A stretch of 61,762 nt of DNA, taken from positions 1 to 61,762 of the forward strand of contig NZ_BFCH01000014.1 in assembly GCF_003112775.1 (NCBI RefSeq), given 5' to 3'. Below the pieces are notes generated by a model that saw only the letters and a program-made list of their open reading frames with translations, had not been told where the DNA came from and did not search any database. How positions within the stretch are numbered: the stretch's first letter is position 1; every line of letters starts with the position of its first letter. The DNA is from Mycobacterium montefiorense (lineage in GTDB: Bacteria > Actinomycetota > Actinomycetes > Mycobacteriales > Mycobacteriaceae). Position numbers and translations under genes: made by a program. This document shows, piece by piece, positions 17,523-27,243 of this stretch.

Positions 17523-18944
17523 GTGCTGCTGGCATCGCTGGACCCCGCCGCTGTTACCGCGACCGACATCCCTGATGCGGTCAGGATCGACGGCGCTGTA
17601 TTGAGTCGCAGCGACCTGGTCGGTGGTGCGACGTCGGTGGCGGAACGCGTCGGCGGCGCGGGCCTGGTTGCGATCCTGGCCACCCCAACCGTCTCGACCG
17701 TGCTGGCGGTCACCGGCTGCTTGATCGCCGGCGTCCCGTTCGTCCCGGTGCCCTCCGACGTCGGGGTGGCCGAACGCCGGCACATGCTGACTGACTCCGG
17801 CGCGCACGCCTGGTTGGGACCGGAGCCGGACGACCTAGAGGGTCTGCCGCACATCCCGGTCCGATTGCACGCCCGCTCCTGGCACCGCTATCCCGAGCCG
17901 CCGCCCGAGGCCACCGCCATGGTCATCTACACCTCGGGCACCACGGGTCTGCCCAAGGGTGTGGTGGTGAGCCGCTCCGCGATCGCCGCCGATCTGGACG
18001 CACTGGCGCAGGCGTGGCAGTGGACACCAGACGACGTGCTGGTGCACGGCTTGCCGCTGTTCCACATCCACGGGTTGGTGCTCGGCCTGCTCGGGTCGTT
18101 GCGGGTCGGAAATCGCTTCGTGCACACCGGAAAACCGACACCGGCGGGCTACGCCCAGGCCCGTTCGGAATTCGGTGGCACGCTTTATTTCGCGGTGCCG
18201 ACGGTGTGGTCGCGCGTGGTGGCCGATCAGGCGGCCGCCGAGACGCTACGAGGAGCGCGGCTATTGGTGTCCGGGAGCGCGGCGCTGCCGGTGCCGGTGT
18301 TCGACCGGCTGGAACAACTCACCGGGCACCGGCCCATCGAGCGCTACGGCGCCTCGGAGTCGTTGATCACGGTGTCGACGCGAGCCGACGGCGAGCGCCG
18401 CCCCGGCTGGGTCGGCCTGCCACTGGCCGGCATCGAGACCAGATTGCTCGACGACGCCGGCGAACTCGTCGCGCACGACGGGGAAACCGTTGGAAAGCTT
18501 CAGGTTCGTGGCGCGACGATGTTCGACGGCTACCTGAATCGGCCGGACGCCACCGCCGAGTCCTTCGATGCCGATGGTTGGTACCGCACCGGCGACGTCG
18601 CGGTCATCGGTGCCGACGGCATGCATCGCATCGTGGGCCGCGAATCGGTTGACCTGATCAAGTCGGGCGGATATCGGATAGGCGCGGGCGAAATCGAAAC
18701 GTCGCTGCTCGGGCATCCGGGTGTGCAGGAAGCGGCCGTTGTCGGCATGCCCGACGACGACCTGGGCCAACGGATCGTCGCATTCGTGGTCGGCTCGTCC
18801 GATCTCAACACCGACGAACTGATTAACTTTGTCGCCCAAGACCTTTCGATACACAAGCGACCGCGTGAGGTCCGCCTGGTGGAGGCGTTGCCACGCAATG
18901 CGATGGGCAAGGTCGTCAAAAAGCAGCTGCTGTCCGAGGGATGA
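17523..18944 (+). CDS. fadD36: Acyl-CoA synthetase FadD36
   Basis: 473 aa, GTG start. It is an ANL-superfamily adenylating enzyme: P-loop MVIYTSGTTGLPKGVVVS (about 138), the A5 motif RYGASESL, A7 WYRTGDVAVI, A8 IVGRESVDLIKSGGYRIGAG, and the catalytic Lys in LPRNAMGKVVKK near the C-terminus. The short N-terminus and the pattern resemble malonyl/methylmalonyl-CoA synthetase-like enzymes. Sequence and length correspond to M. tuberculosis Rv1193. It makes acyl-AMP then acyl-CoA from an acid, ATP and CoA; the exact acid is unproven. Confidence 0.93.
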   Translation: MLLASLDPAAVTATDIPDAVRIDGAVLSRSDLVGGATSVAERVGGAGLVAILATPTVSTVLAVTGCLIAGVPFVPVPSDVGVAERRHMLTDSGAHAWLGPEPDDLEGLPHIPVRLHARSWHRYPEPPPEATAMVIYTSGTTGLPKGVVVSRSAIAADLDALAQAWQWTPDDVLVHGLPLFHIHGLVLGLLGSLRVGNRFVHTGKPTPAGYAQARSEFGGTLYFAVPTVWSRVVADQAAAETLRGARLLVSGSAALPVPVFDRLEQLTGHRPIERYGASESLITVSTRADGERRPGWVGLPLAGIETRLLDDAGELVAHDGETVGKLQVRGATMFDGYLNRPDATAESFDADGWYRTGDVAVIGADGMHRIVGRESVDLIKSGGYRIGAGEIETSLLGHPGVQEAAVVGMPDDDLGQRIVAFVVGSSDLNTDELINFVAQDLSIHKRPREVRLVEALPRNAMGKVVKKQLLSEG

Positions 18945-19149
18945 GACGCCGAGCCATTTCTGGTAAGCAGGTTTAGGGGGCGTCATACCGGCCGGGTAAC
19001 AAACCGGTCACAGAATGGCTTGTCAGCTGGAACTTTGAGTGACACGCAGGATATTGACAGGCTTTCGGACGAGCAAGAGCCCACCCCTTCGCCTAATTTC
19101 GTTTGTGACATGCAGGCAAACACACCAAGGGGACAGTTAGGAATGTGCC
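18945..19149. promoter_or_regulatory. Intergenic region upstream of the MHS transporter
   Basis: 205 bp. TTGACA at 19054-19059 resembles a -35 element, and AAGGGG near 19127 could be a ribosome site for the following gene. GGAAC at about 19029 resembles a SigE/SigH -35, but no matching -10 was found at proper spacing. No gene is apparent. In M. tuberculosis this junction carries PE13/PPE18/esxKL, which are absent here. Confidence 0.35.
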
Positions 19150-20472
19150 ATGGGTGAGTCGATCCGCCCAGCGGACCTTGTGACGACGATCGCGGACAAA
19201 CCGCGCGCCACACCGATGACGCGTGTTGCGGTCTCGTGCCTGGTCGGCTCGGCAATCGAGTTCTACGACTTCCTGATCTACGGCACCGCGGCAGCGCTGG
19301 TGTTTCCCGCCGTGTTCTTCCCGAGCCTCACTCCCGGCGTCGCGATGGTCGCCTCGATGGGGACATTCGCCACAGCGTTTTTGTCCCGGCCCATCGGTGC
19401 GGCCGTTTTCGGCTACTTCGGTGACCGGCTGGGCCGCAAGAAGACGCTGGTTTCCACGCTGATGATCATGGCCGTGGCCACTGTGGGCGTGGGCCTGGTT
19501 CCCACCACCGCATCCATCGGGATGGCCGCGCCGTTGCTCCTAATGGGACTGCGGCTGCTGCAGGGGTTCGCGGTGGGCGGCGAATGGGCCGGGTCGGCGT
19601 TGCTGAGCGCCGAGTACGCACCCGGTGGCCGCCGTGGCCTGTACGGCATGTTCACCCTGCTGGGCGGCGGCATCGCCGGAGTGCTGAGCAGCCTGACCTT
19701 TCTGGGCGTGAACGTCACCATCGGCGAATACAGCCCCGAGTTCCTGCAGTGGGGATGGCGGGTGCCGTTTCTGATCAGCTCGGTCTTGATCGCGCTGGCC
19801 CTGTACGTGCGACTCAACATCGACGAGACTCCGGTGTTCGCCGAGGAGAAATCCCGCAACCTGGTGCCCAAAGCGCCGCTGACCGAGGTGTTTCGCCTGC
19901 AGGGGCGGGAGATTTTTCTCGCTGCGGGCAGCGTGCTGGGCACCATGGCGTTCTGCTATATGGGCAACACCTATCTGGCGATGTACGCCCACACCCACTT
20001 GGGCTACACCCGCAGCTTCATCTGGTCGGTCGGCGTGCTCAGCGGCGTGATGAGCATCGTGTCCGTGGTGATCTCGGCCAGCATGTGCGATCGGCTCGGC
20101 CGGCGCCGGATCATGTTGATGGGCTGGGCGGCCTCGGTGCCGTGGGCGTTCGTGGTGATTCCGCTGATCGACACCGGCAATCGCTCGCTGTACGCGGTCG
20201 CGATCGCCGGCACCTTCGCGGTCACCGGGTTCGGCAGCGGGCCGACGGCAGCCTTCATCCCGGAGCTTTTCGCCACCCGCTACCGCTACAGCGGCTCGGC
20301 GCTTTCGATCAACCTGGCTGGCGTCCTCGGTGGGGCCCTGCCGCCGCTGATCGCCGGAACCCTGCTGACGACCTACGGCAGTTGGTCGATCGGTGCAATG
20401 CTCGGCGCGCTCGCGCTGACCAGCCTGGTCTGCACCTACCTGCTGCCCGAAACCCACGGCACCCAGCTGTAG
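19150..20472 (+). CDS. Major facilitator transporter, metabolite:H+ symporter (MHS) type
   Basis: 440 aa with about 12 hydrophobic segments. It has the MHS hallmarks: VGSAIEFYDFLIYGTAAALV in helix 1, the loop 2-3 motif FGYFGDRLGRKKTL (about 90-103) and LQGFAVGGEWAGS in helix 4. The family (KgtP, ProP, ShiA) imports organic acids or zwitterions with protons. The ligand is not predictable here. It corresponds to M. tuberculosis Rv1200. It is convergent with dapD, with 8 bp between stops. Confidence 0.9.
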   Translation: MGESIRPADLVTTIADKPRATPMTRVAVSCLVGSAIEFYDFLIYGTAAALVFPAVFFPSLTPGVAMVASMGTFATAFLSRPIGAAVFGYFGDRLGRKKTLVSTLMIMAVATVGVGLVPTTASIGMAAPLLLMGLRLLQGFAVGGEWAGSALLSAEYAPGGRRGLYGMFTLLGGGIAGVLSSLTFLGVNVTIGEYSPEFLQWGWRVPFLISSVLIALALYVRLNIDETPVFAEEKSRNLVPKAPLTEVFRLQGREIFLAAGSVLGTMAFCYMGNTYLAMYAHTHLGYTRSFIWSVGVLSGVMSIVSVVISASMCDRLGRRRIMLMGWAASVPWAFVVIPLIDTGNRSLYAVAIAGTFAVTGFGSGPTAAFIPELFATRYRYSGSALSINLAGVLGGALPPLIAGTLLTTYGSWSIGAMLGALALTSLVCTYLLPETHGTQL

Positions 20473-20480
20473 GCACTGGC

Positions 20481-21425
20481 TCAGTTGGCGTGCAGCTCCT
20501 CGTTGAGGGCGATGCCCTGACCGCCGCGGGCCACCACTTCCACGGCCCCGCTCACCGAATTGCGGCGGAACAACAGGTTATTGCCGCCGGAGAGTTCGAG
20601 TGCCTTCATCGTTTTGCTCTCGGGCGTGAGGACTTTGGTACCCGCGGTGATATACAGGCCGGCCTCGACGACGCAGTCGTCACCCAGCGAGATGCCCAAG
20701 CCGGCATTGGCGCCGAGCAGACACCGCTTGCCGATCGATATGACTTCGGTGCCGCCGCCGGACAGCGTGCCCATGATCGAGGCACCGCCGCCGATGTCGG
20801 AGCCGTCGCCGACGACCACCCCGGCCGAGATGCGCCCTTCCACCATCGAGGTGCCCAAGGTGCCGGCGTTGTAGTTGACGAAACCCTCATGCATCACGGT
20901 GGTGCCGGCCGCCAGGTGCGCGCCGAGGCGCACCCGGTCGGCGTCGGCGATGCGGACCCCGGTCGGCATCACGTAGTCGACCATCCGCGGGAACTTGTCG
21001 ACGCCGTAAACACTCACCTGTCCCTTGCGGCGCAGCCGTGCCCGAACCGCCTCGAAGCCCTCGACCGCGCACGGTCCGTGATTAGTCCACACCACATTGG
21101 TCAATACCCCGAACAAGCCGCCGGCGTTCAGCCCCTGCGGCGCGACCAGTCGGTGAGACAGTAAGTGCAGCCGCAGGTAGGCGTCGTAGGCGTCGGCGGC
21201 CACCTCGTCGAGTGAGCCGATGACCGTGCGAACGGCGACGGTCTCGGTGTTGCGATCGTCGTCTCGTCCCACCAGTGCGGCCAGTTCCGGCGGAACGTCG
21301 GACAGCGCCAGGCGCGACGTGGCGCTGGCGTCCGATTCCGTCAGTTCCGGTGAGGGAAACCAAGTGTCGAGGATCGATCCGTCGGAGGCCAGCGTCGCCA
21401 ACCCGATACCTGCAGCTCCAGTCAC
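20481..21425 (-). CDS. dapD: Tetrahydrodipicolinate N-succinyltransferase
   Basis: 314 aa from GTG 21425 ([12 protein letters not shown]). Left-handed beta-helix hexapeptide repeats fill residues about 170-290 ([51 protein letters not shown]). It transfers succinyl from succinyl-CoA to tetrahydrodipicolinate in the DAP/lysine pathway, needed for peptidoglycan and lysine. The N-terminal half is the actinobacterial type. It is divergent from dapE, the later desuccinylase, with 126 bp between. Confidence 0.95.
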   Translation of the reverse strand: MTGAAGIGLATLASDGSILDTWFPSPELTESDASATSRLALSDVPPELAALVGRDDDRNTETVAVRTVIGSLDEVAADAYDAYLRLHLLSHRLVAPQGLNAGGLFGVLTNVVWTNHGPCAVEGFEAVRARLRRKGQVSVYGVDKFPRMVDYVMPTGVRIADADRVRLGAHLAAGTTVMHEGFVNYNAGTLGTSMVEGRISAGVVVGDGSDIGGGASIMGTLSGGGTEVISIGKRCLLGANAGLGISLGDDCVVEAGLYITAGTKVLTPESKTMKALELSGGNNLLFRRNSVSGAVEVVARGGQGIALNEELHAN

Positions 21426-21455
21426 GGCGGTCAGGTTACTTCCTATGCCGAGCAG

Positions 21456-21499
21456 ACGCAGAATCGCACCCCAAGGTGGCCGCAAGCGTGATTCTGCGT
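21456..21499. repeat. Inverted repeat between dapD and dapE
   Basis: ACGCAGAATC (21456-21465) and GATTCTGCGT (21490-21499) are perfect 10-bp inverse complements around a 24-bp spacer. They are followed by a C-rich/GCGGGAGG segment (21500-21526). It occupies the divergent promoter region. It resembles dispersed mycobacterial intergenic palindromes that I remember seeing elsewhere, but it could also be a regulatory site. Confidence 0.55.
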
Positions 21500-21551
21500 T
21501 CCCCCGGCAAGCGGGAGGTGCCCCCAGCTCGCCGACCACTACGCTGGTTGC

Positions 21552-22628
21552 GTGCTGGACTTGCATGGGGATCCGATCGAGTTGACCGCGTCGTTGGTCG
21601 ACATCCCTAGCGAGTCGAGGCACGAAGCGCGCATCGCCGACGAGGTGGAGGCCGCGCTGCGGGCCCAGACATCCGGTTTCGAGATCATCCGCAACGGCGA
21701 CGCCGTGCTGGCGCGTACCCGGCGGAACCTGCCGTCGCGGGTGCTGCTGGCGGGTCATCTCGACACCGTCCCGGTAGCCGAAAACCTGCCCAGCCGCCGC
21801 TCGAACGGCCCCGAGGGCGACGTGCTGTACGGCTGCGGCACCGCGGACATGAAATCCGGCGACGCCGTCTTTCTGCATCTGGCCGCCACGGTGACCGCAC
21901 CGGTGCACGACCTGACGCTGGTGCTCTACGACTGCGAGGAAATCGACGCTGCCGCAAACGGTTTAGGCCGCATCGAGCGTGAGCTGCCGGATTGGTTGTC
22001 CGCCGACGTCGCGATCCTGGGCGAGCCCACCGCGGGTTACATCGAGGCGGGCTGCCAGGGCACGCTGCGAGTCATGCTCAGCGCCAGTGGAACTCGCGCA
22101 CACTCGGCGCGGGCCTGGTTGGGCGACAACGCAATTCACAAACTGGGTGAGGTGCTCGACCGGTTGGCCCGATACCAGGCTCGCACCGTCGACATCGACG
22201 GCTGTGAGTACCGCGAAGGCCTGTCGGCAGTGCGCATCGACGGCGGGGTCGCGGGCAACGTCATTCCCGACGCCGCCTGCCTCACGGTCAACTACCGGTT
22301 TGCGCCCGACCGGTCGCCGGCCCAGGCGCTGCGGCACGTGCACGAGGTGTTCGACGGGATCGACGTGCGCATCGAGCAGACCGACGGCGCGGCCGGCGCG
22401 CTACCCGGCCTGTCGCAGCCCGCCGCCAAGGCTCTGGTCGAGGCGGCCGGTGGACAGGTTCGGGCGAAATACGGCTGGACCGACGTAGCCCGGTTCGCCG
22501 CATTGGGCATCCCGGCGGTCAACTTCGGACCCGGTGACCCCAACCTGGCCCACACCCGCGACGAGCGGGTACCCGTCGCCGCGATCACCGCCGCGGTGGA
22601 CATGCTGCGGCCCTACCTGGGCGGCTAA
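21552..22628 (+). CDS. dapE: Succinyl-diaminopimelate desuccinylase
   Basis: 358 aa, GTG start (MLDLHGDP). M20 metallopeptidase: first zinc ligand His in [11 protein letters not shown], bridging Asp in [12 protein letters not shown], catalytic Glu-Glu in [12 protein letters not shown], and LGEPTAG. A later His lies in [11 protein letters not shown] at the C-terminus. It hydrolyses N-succinyl-LL-DAP to LL-DAP and succinate. Its 3' end overlaps the convergent ATPase gene by 4 bp. Confidence 0.95.
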   Translation: MLDLHGDPIELTASLVDIPSESRHEARIADEVEAALRAQTSGFEIIRNGDAVLARTRRNLPSRVLLAGHLDTVPVAENLPSRRSNGPEGDVLYGCGTADMKSGDAVFLHLAATVTAPVHDLTLVLYDCEEIDAAANGLGRIERELPDWLSADVAILGEPTAGYIEAGCQGTLRVMLSASGTRAHSARAWLGDNAIHKLGEVLDRLARYQARTVDIDGCEYREGLSAVRIDGGVAGNVIPDAACLTVNYRFAPDRSPAQALRHVHEVFDGIDVRIEQTDGAAGALPGLSQPAAKALVEAAGGQVRAKYGWTDVARFAALGIPAVNFGPGDPNLAHTRDERVPVAAITAAVDMLRPYLGG

Positions 22629-24751
22629 CCGCCCTGCTGCGCCTGCGCGGCTGCAGTGGCGGCCGCGGCATGCAAACCCGCCGCCGTCAGCTCCTCGGCC
22701 ACCGCGCCCAGTGCCGCCCCGTCGCTGGTCGCCAATGCTTTCGCATGAGCCAGGGCAAGCCGTCCCAGCTCGCAGTCCACCTCGTCGCAGAGCCGGGCCA
22801 GCGGATCCACCGCGCGGATGTCGCCCAGGCGGACGGCCTCGTGCCAGACGCGCAGCGCCACCGCCGACTGCCCGCGGCGTTCGGCCATCCGCGCCGCGTC
22901 GCGGGCCGCGGCGATCGCCCCGTGCGAGTCGCGCTCGGCGGCCAGCCGCCAGGCCCGCGCCACACCCAGCTCGGGACTGAACAGCGCCGACTTGGTTCCA
23001 TGCCGAGATTCCGCCCTGCTCAAGGCTTTTGCCGCACCGGCGATATCGCCCTGCTGGGCCAGCGCGGTGGCCAGCAGCATCAGCGACAGCGGACCCCACG
23101 AGTAGCCGGTGCGTTCTAGCGCGGTCGCCGCCGGGCCCAGCAGGGCGGTGGCTTCACCGAATCTGCCGGCGGCGATCAGCACGTGCGCCAGCAGCACCTC
23201 GCCGATCGCGCGGCCCGGCTGCTGCAATTCGGCGAAATCGGTGAACTGCTGGGCGAGTTCGGTCGCGGTGTCGAGCCGACCCGCCATCAGCAGGGTCGTG
23301 GTCTCGCCCAGGCCGACCGTGAACCGCAGCAGCCCCGGGTGCTCAGCGCCCAGCGCGCGCTGCGCGGCCGGCTCGACGTCGGCGAACCGGCCCTGGCGTG
23401 CCGAGCACAGCGTGGCGGCGCTGGCCGCCCAGGCCACCGCCTGGTCGTCGGCGGCCGGCGAGGCCAGCACTGCATGCGCGATCTCGACCGCCCGCTCGAT
23501 GTTGCCCGCGTTCATCGCGAAGGTTGAGCTCAGCGCGTCGAGCGTGAGGCGCGGGCCGACATCGGGGACGCGATTGCGGATGGTCTGCAGGAACGCGGTG
23601 GCCCGCTCCGGCTCGCTGAGCATGAAGAACTGATTGGCTGCCCGCAGCAGCGTCCAGGTCATCAGCTCTGCGTCGGACAACGCCGCGGAGTCGACCGCGG
23701 CCAGCAGCGCCTCCGCCTCCCTGCCGCGGCCCTGGAACGCCAGGGAATTCGCCAGCGGCAGCCGCGCCGCCAGTGCGTCGGAGCGATCCGTCGCGGAGCG
23801 CGCCAGTCGCTCGCCGAGCGTGAGATCGCCGAGCCGCAGCGCCTGTTGTGCCGCGTCGACGACGTCGGCCACCGGCTGCGGGGCATCGCTGTCCAGGGCC
23901 AGGGACGCCAGCCGCAGCCGGTCGCTGAGGTGATCCATTGGCTGCTGGGACTGCAGCGTGACCAACTCGGTACGCCGCTGTCGGGCACCGTCGGCGCCCA
24001 GCGCGGTACGCGCGCGTTCGGAGAACAGCGGGTGAGCGGTGTACACCACCGGATCGTCTGCGCGCTCATCGCGCACCCGGGTTTCCGCCGCGCCCCACTC
24101 CTGGGCCTCGGCGACCGCGCCGTCGCCGGCCAGCACGGTGAGATCGGCCAGCGACAGCGGCTCCTCGACGGCGAGGTAGTCGAGCACCGCCCGCGCCGCG
24201 GCAGGCAACTCGGTGATGAAGGTGTCCACCTCCGCGGGGCTGGTGGCCTCGCCGGGCGCGTCGACGTCGATGCGGTCGAGCAGACCGTCGGTCCACAGCG
24301 CGGCGATGGCTTCGGGTGCCGCGTCCGCACGGGCGGTGACGATCATCCGGGCGGTGCCGGCCAGCGCCAGCTGGTAGACGAGCGTTGCCGACAGGATGTC
24401 CAGATCGTGGGCGTCGTCCACGATCAGCAGCAGATCGCCCTGTCGGTCACGGCTCAGCGACGCCCGGGCCGCCCGTAACAACGCGGCCGGCTTTCCGATG
24501 TCGGCGATATCGACGACGTGGCTGAAGGCACCGAACGGGACCACTCGTTCGGTTGGGGTTCCGGTGACCCATCGGATGAAAGTGTCCGGGTTCCGGCTAC
24601 CGAAATGCTCGGCGGCCAACCGCGCCAGCGTGGACTTACCGACACCGTCGGGACCGAGCACTACGGCACCGCGCAGCGTCCCGTCACCCAGGGCTGCATC
24701 CAGCTGTTCCAGGGTGGACGCGTGCTGCGGGACGTTCCATCGAATCGGCAT
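22625..24751 (-). CDS. Large STAND/AAA-like ATPase with helical repeats, no HTH
   Basis: 708 aa. Walker A is [18 protein letters not shown] (residues about 32-49) and Walker [13 protein letters not shown] (about 108). A winged-helix-like region follows, then a long alanine-rich all-helical part (about 270-700) resembling TPR/LuxR-MalT-type repeats. The C-terminal LuxR helix-turn-helix expected in MalT-like regulators is absent. It matches the Rv1203c/Rv1204c locus, where I recall two shorter ORFs; here it is one continuous gene. It could be a signalling ATPase; the function is unknown. Confidence 0.8.
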   Translation of the reverse strand: MPIRWNVPQHASTLEQLDAALGDGTLRGAVVLGPDGVGKSTLARLAAEHFGSRNPDTFIRWVTGTPTERVVPFGAFSHVVDIADIGKPAALLRAARASLSRDRQGDLLLIVDDAHDLDILSATLVYQLALAGTARMIVTARADAAPEAIAALWTDGLLDRIDVDAPGEATSPAEVDTFITELPAAARAVLDYLAVEEPLSLADLTVLAGDGAVAEAQEWGAAETRVRDERADDPVVYTAHPLFSERARTALGADGARQRRTELVTLQSQQPMDHLSDRLRLASLALDSDAPQPVADVVDAAQQALRLGDLTLGERLARSATDRSDALAARLPLANSLAFQGRGREAEALLAAVDSAALSDAELMTWTLLRAANQFFMLSEPERATAFLQTIRNRVPDVGPRLTLDALSSTFAMNAGNIERAVEIAHAVLASPAADDQAVAWAASAATLCSARQGRFADVEPAAQRALGAEHPGLLRFTVGLGETTTLLMAGRLDTATELAQQFTDFAELQQPGRAIGEVLLAHVLIAAGRFGEATALLGPAATALERTGYSWGPLSLMLLATALAQQGDIAGAAKALSRAESRHGTKSALFSPELGVARAWRLAAERDSHGAIAAARDAARMAERRGQSAVALRVWHEAVRLGDIRAVDPLARLCDEVDCELGRLALAHAKALATSDGAALGAVAEELTAAGLHAAAATAAAQAQQGG

Positions 24752-24851
24752 CGCCGAATTTTATTGCGGCGCGGTGTCCCGCTGGTGACTAGCTAGCACG
24801 AATGCCCCATACGTGCACGATCCGGGGGGCTTTGGTCTACCTTTGGCGGTT

Positions 24852-25415
24852 ATGCGGCGGCAAGGCAAGTCCCCGACCGAATGGGCGGTTTGTGTGTACT
24901 GCGCGTCGGGACCGACGCATCCCGAATTGCTTGACCTGGCTGGCGAACTCGGCGAAGCGATAGCCGAGCGGGGCTGGACTTTGGTGTGGGGTGGCGGCCA
25001 CGTTTCGGCGATGGGAGCGGTGGCCAGTGCGGCGCGCGCACGCGGCGGCCGGACCGTCGGCGCGATCCCCGAACAGTTGGTCCGTCGCGAGCTCGCCGAC
25101 AAAAATGCCGACGAGCTGATCGTCACTGACACGATGCGCGAACGGAAGCGGATCATGGAGGACCGCGCCGACGCGTTCATCGTGCTGCCAGGCGGTATCG
25201 GCACCCTCGACGAGCTGTTCGAGGCGTGGACGACGGGCTATCTGGGTATGCACGACAAGCCCGTGGTGATGCTGGACTCGTGGGGGCATTACGAGGGCCT
25301 GTGGCTGTGGTTGAACGGATTGCTCGACAGCGGCTACATCTCGCAGGTAGCGATGGACCGGCTGGTGCTGGTCGATAAGGTGGGTGCCGCAATCGAGGCG
25401 TGCGCCCCTGACTGA
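24852..25415 (+). CDS. LOG-family nucleotide phosphoribohydrolase
   Basis: 187 aa from ATG 24852. An upstream GTG at 24813 would add 13 residues, but the chosen length matches the Rv1205 family. A Rossmann-like fold carries the LOG signature PGGIGTLDELFEAWT (about 113-127), and WGGGHVSAMGAVA and RKRIMEDRADAF supply the Arg/Glu of the active site. LOG enzymes release ribose 5-phosphate from adenine-type nucleotide 5'-monophosphates, including cytokinin nucleotides. In M. tuberculosis Rv1205 makes cytokinins. It shares a divergent 100-bp promoter region with the ATPase. Confidence 0.9.
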   Translation: MRRQGKSPTEWAVCVYCASGPTHPELLDLAGELGEAIAERGWTLVWGGGHVSAMGAVASAARARGGRTVGAIPEQLVRRELADKNADELIVTDTMRERKRIMEDRADAFIVLPGGIGTLDELFEAWTTGYLGMHDKPVVMLDSWGHYEGLWLWLNGLLDSGYISQVAMDRLVLVDKVGAAIEACAPD

Positions 25416-25448
25416 GGTTGGCAGCGTCTAGGGGAATCGAGGGAGCAC

Positions 25449-27233
25449 GTGTCCGACCACGCCAGGGGAACACGTAGACGGATCGGCCTGACCGATATTG
25501 CGTCGGGGCTGCCGGGCGTACTGGCCGACCTGCCGGTGATAGTGCGTGGCACGCTGACCGGGCTGTTCGCCCAGCCCAACTCCAACAAGTCGATCGGCAG
25601 CGTCTTCCAGGAGCGGGCTGCTCGCTACGGCGACAAGGCTTTCCTCAAGTTCGGCGACCAGCAGCTGACCTATCGCGAGGCCAACGCAGCCGCCAACCGG
25701 TACGCCGCCGTGCTGGCCGCGCGCGGCGTCGGCCACGGCGACGTCGTCGCGATCATGCTGCGCAACTCGCCCCAGACCGTGCTGGCGATGCTGGCCACCG
25801 TCAAGTGTGGCGCTGTCGCCGGCATGCTCAATTACCACCAGCGCGGCGAGGTGCTGGCGCACAGCCTGGGCCTGCTCGACGCCAAGGTGCTGATCGCGGA
25901 GACCGACTTGGTCAGCGCCGTCGCCGAGTCTGGTTCGGTGGGCACCGCCAGCACCCTGACCATCGAAGATCTGGAGCGCTTCGCGGCGGGCGCGCCGGCC
26001 ACCAACCCGGATTCGGTGGCGGCCGTCCAGGCCCGAGACACTGCCTTCTATATCTTCACGTCGGGCACCACCGGCTTCCCCAAGGCCAGCGTGATGACGC
26101 ATCTGCGCTGGCTCAAAGCGCTCGCGGCGTTCGGCGGGCTGGGGCTGCGGCTGAAGAGCTCCGACACCCTGTACAGCTGCCTGCCGCTTTACCACAACAA
26201 CGCGCTGACGGTCGCGCTGTCGTCGGTGATCAACTCCGGGGCGACGCTGGCGCTGGGCAAGTCGTTTTCGGCGTCCCGGTTCTGGGACGAAGTCATCGAG
26301 AGCCGGGCCACGGCCTTCATCTACATCGGCGAGATCTGCCGCTATCTGCTCAACCAGCCGGCCAAGGACACCGACCGCAAGCACCAGGTGCGTGTGATCG
26401 CCGGCAACGGATTGCGTCCGGAGATCTGGAAGGAATTCACCAAGCGGTTCGGCATCACGCGGGTGTGCGAGTTCTATGCCTCCAGCGAGGGCAACACGGC
26501 CTTTATCAACATCTTCAACGTGCCCGGGTCGACGGGTATCGCGCCGATGCCGCTGGTGTACGTGGAATACGACCCCGACACCGGTGCTCCGCGGCGCGAC
26601 GACAACGGCCGGGTGCGCCGGGTGCCGGCCGATCAACCCGGTCTGCTGCTCAGCCCGGTCAACCGGCTGCAGCCGTTCGACGGCTACACCGACAAATCGT
26701 CGAGCGAAAAGAAGTTGGTGCGCAACGCTTTTCGTGACGGCGACTGCTATTTCAATTCCGGCGACGTGATGAGTCCGCAGGGCATGCGGCACGCCGCGTT
26801 CGTCGACCGGCTCGGCGACACCTTCCGGTGGAAGGGGGAGAACGTCGCCACCACCCAGGTCGAGGCGGCGCTGGCGTCGGACAAGGCCGTCGAGGAGTGC
26901 ACGGTGTTCGGCGTCGAGGTGCCCCGCACCGGCGGACGCGCCGGGATGGCCGCGGTTCAGTTGCGCGAAGGCGCTCAGTTCGACGGCAAGGCGCTGGGCC
27001 GCGCGGTGTACTCCCAGCTGCCCGGCTACGCGCTGCCGCTGTTCGTGCGGGTGGTCAAGACGCTGGAGCACACCACGACGTTCAAGAGCCGCAAGGTGGA
27101 GCTGCGCGAGCAGGCCTACAGCCCGGACGTGAAGGACCCGTTGTACGTGCTGGCCGGGCGTGACGAGGGCTATGTGCCGTTCTACGACGGATACCCCGAA
27201 GAGGTGGCGGCCGGTAAGCGACCGCAAGGCTGA
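25449..27233 (+). CDS. fadD6: Long/very-long-chain fatty acyl-CoA synthetase FadD6
   Basis: 594 aa, GTG start with GGGAG just upstream. FATP/VLACS-type ANL enzyme: AMP-binding motif YIFTSGTTGFPKASVMTH (about 200), FYASSEGNTAF (A5), YFNSGDVM and WKGENVATTQVEAAL near the C-terminus. The N-terminal hydrophobic stretch VLADLPVIVRGTLTGLF suggests membrane association. It activates fatty acids to acyl-CoA, possibly coupled to uptake. It corresponds to Rv1206. Confidence 0.93.
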   Translation: MSDHARGTRRRIGLTDIASGLPGVLADLPVIVRGTLTGLFAQPNSNKSIGSVFQERAARYGDKAFLKFGDQQLTYREANAAANRYAAVLAARGVGHGDVVAIMLRNSPQTVLAMLATVKCGAVAGMLNYHQRGEVLAHSLGLLDAKVLIAETDLVSAVAESGSVGTASTLTIEDLERFAAGAPATNPDSVAAVQARDTAFYIFTSGTTGFPKASVMTHLRWLKALAAFGGLGLRLKSSDTLYSCLPLYHNNALTVALSSVINSGATLALGKSFSASRFWDEVIESRATAFIYIGEICRYLLNQPAKDTDRKHQVRVIAGNGLRPEIWKEFTKRFGITRVCEFYASSEGNTAFINIFNVPGSTGIAPMPLVYVEYDPDTGAPRRDDNGRVRRVPADQPGLLLSPVNRLQPFDGYTDKSSSEKKLVRNAFRDGDCYFNSGDVMSPQGMRHAAFVDRLGDTFRWKGENVATTQVEAALASDKAVEECTVFGVEVPRTGGRAGMAAVQLREGAQFDGKALGRAVYSQLPGYALPLFVRVVKTLEHTTTFKSRKVELREQAYSPDVKDPLYVLAGRDEGYVPFYDGYPEEVAAGKRPQG

Positions 27234-27243
27234 AGCCCCCGCG

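Noticed and set aside
18945..19149. SigE/SigH promoter at GGAAC near 19029
   Set aside because: No GTT or CGTT-type -10 at proper spacing.
19584..21164. 526-aa open frame over the MHS gene and dapD
   Set aside because: Runs out of frame through one gene and antisense to another; low-complexity Arg/Gly/Ala composition.
25428..27227. 599-aa open frame antisense to fadD6
   Set aside because: Third-position GC shadow of fadD6; no domain, and it has no promoter or ribosome site.
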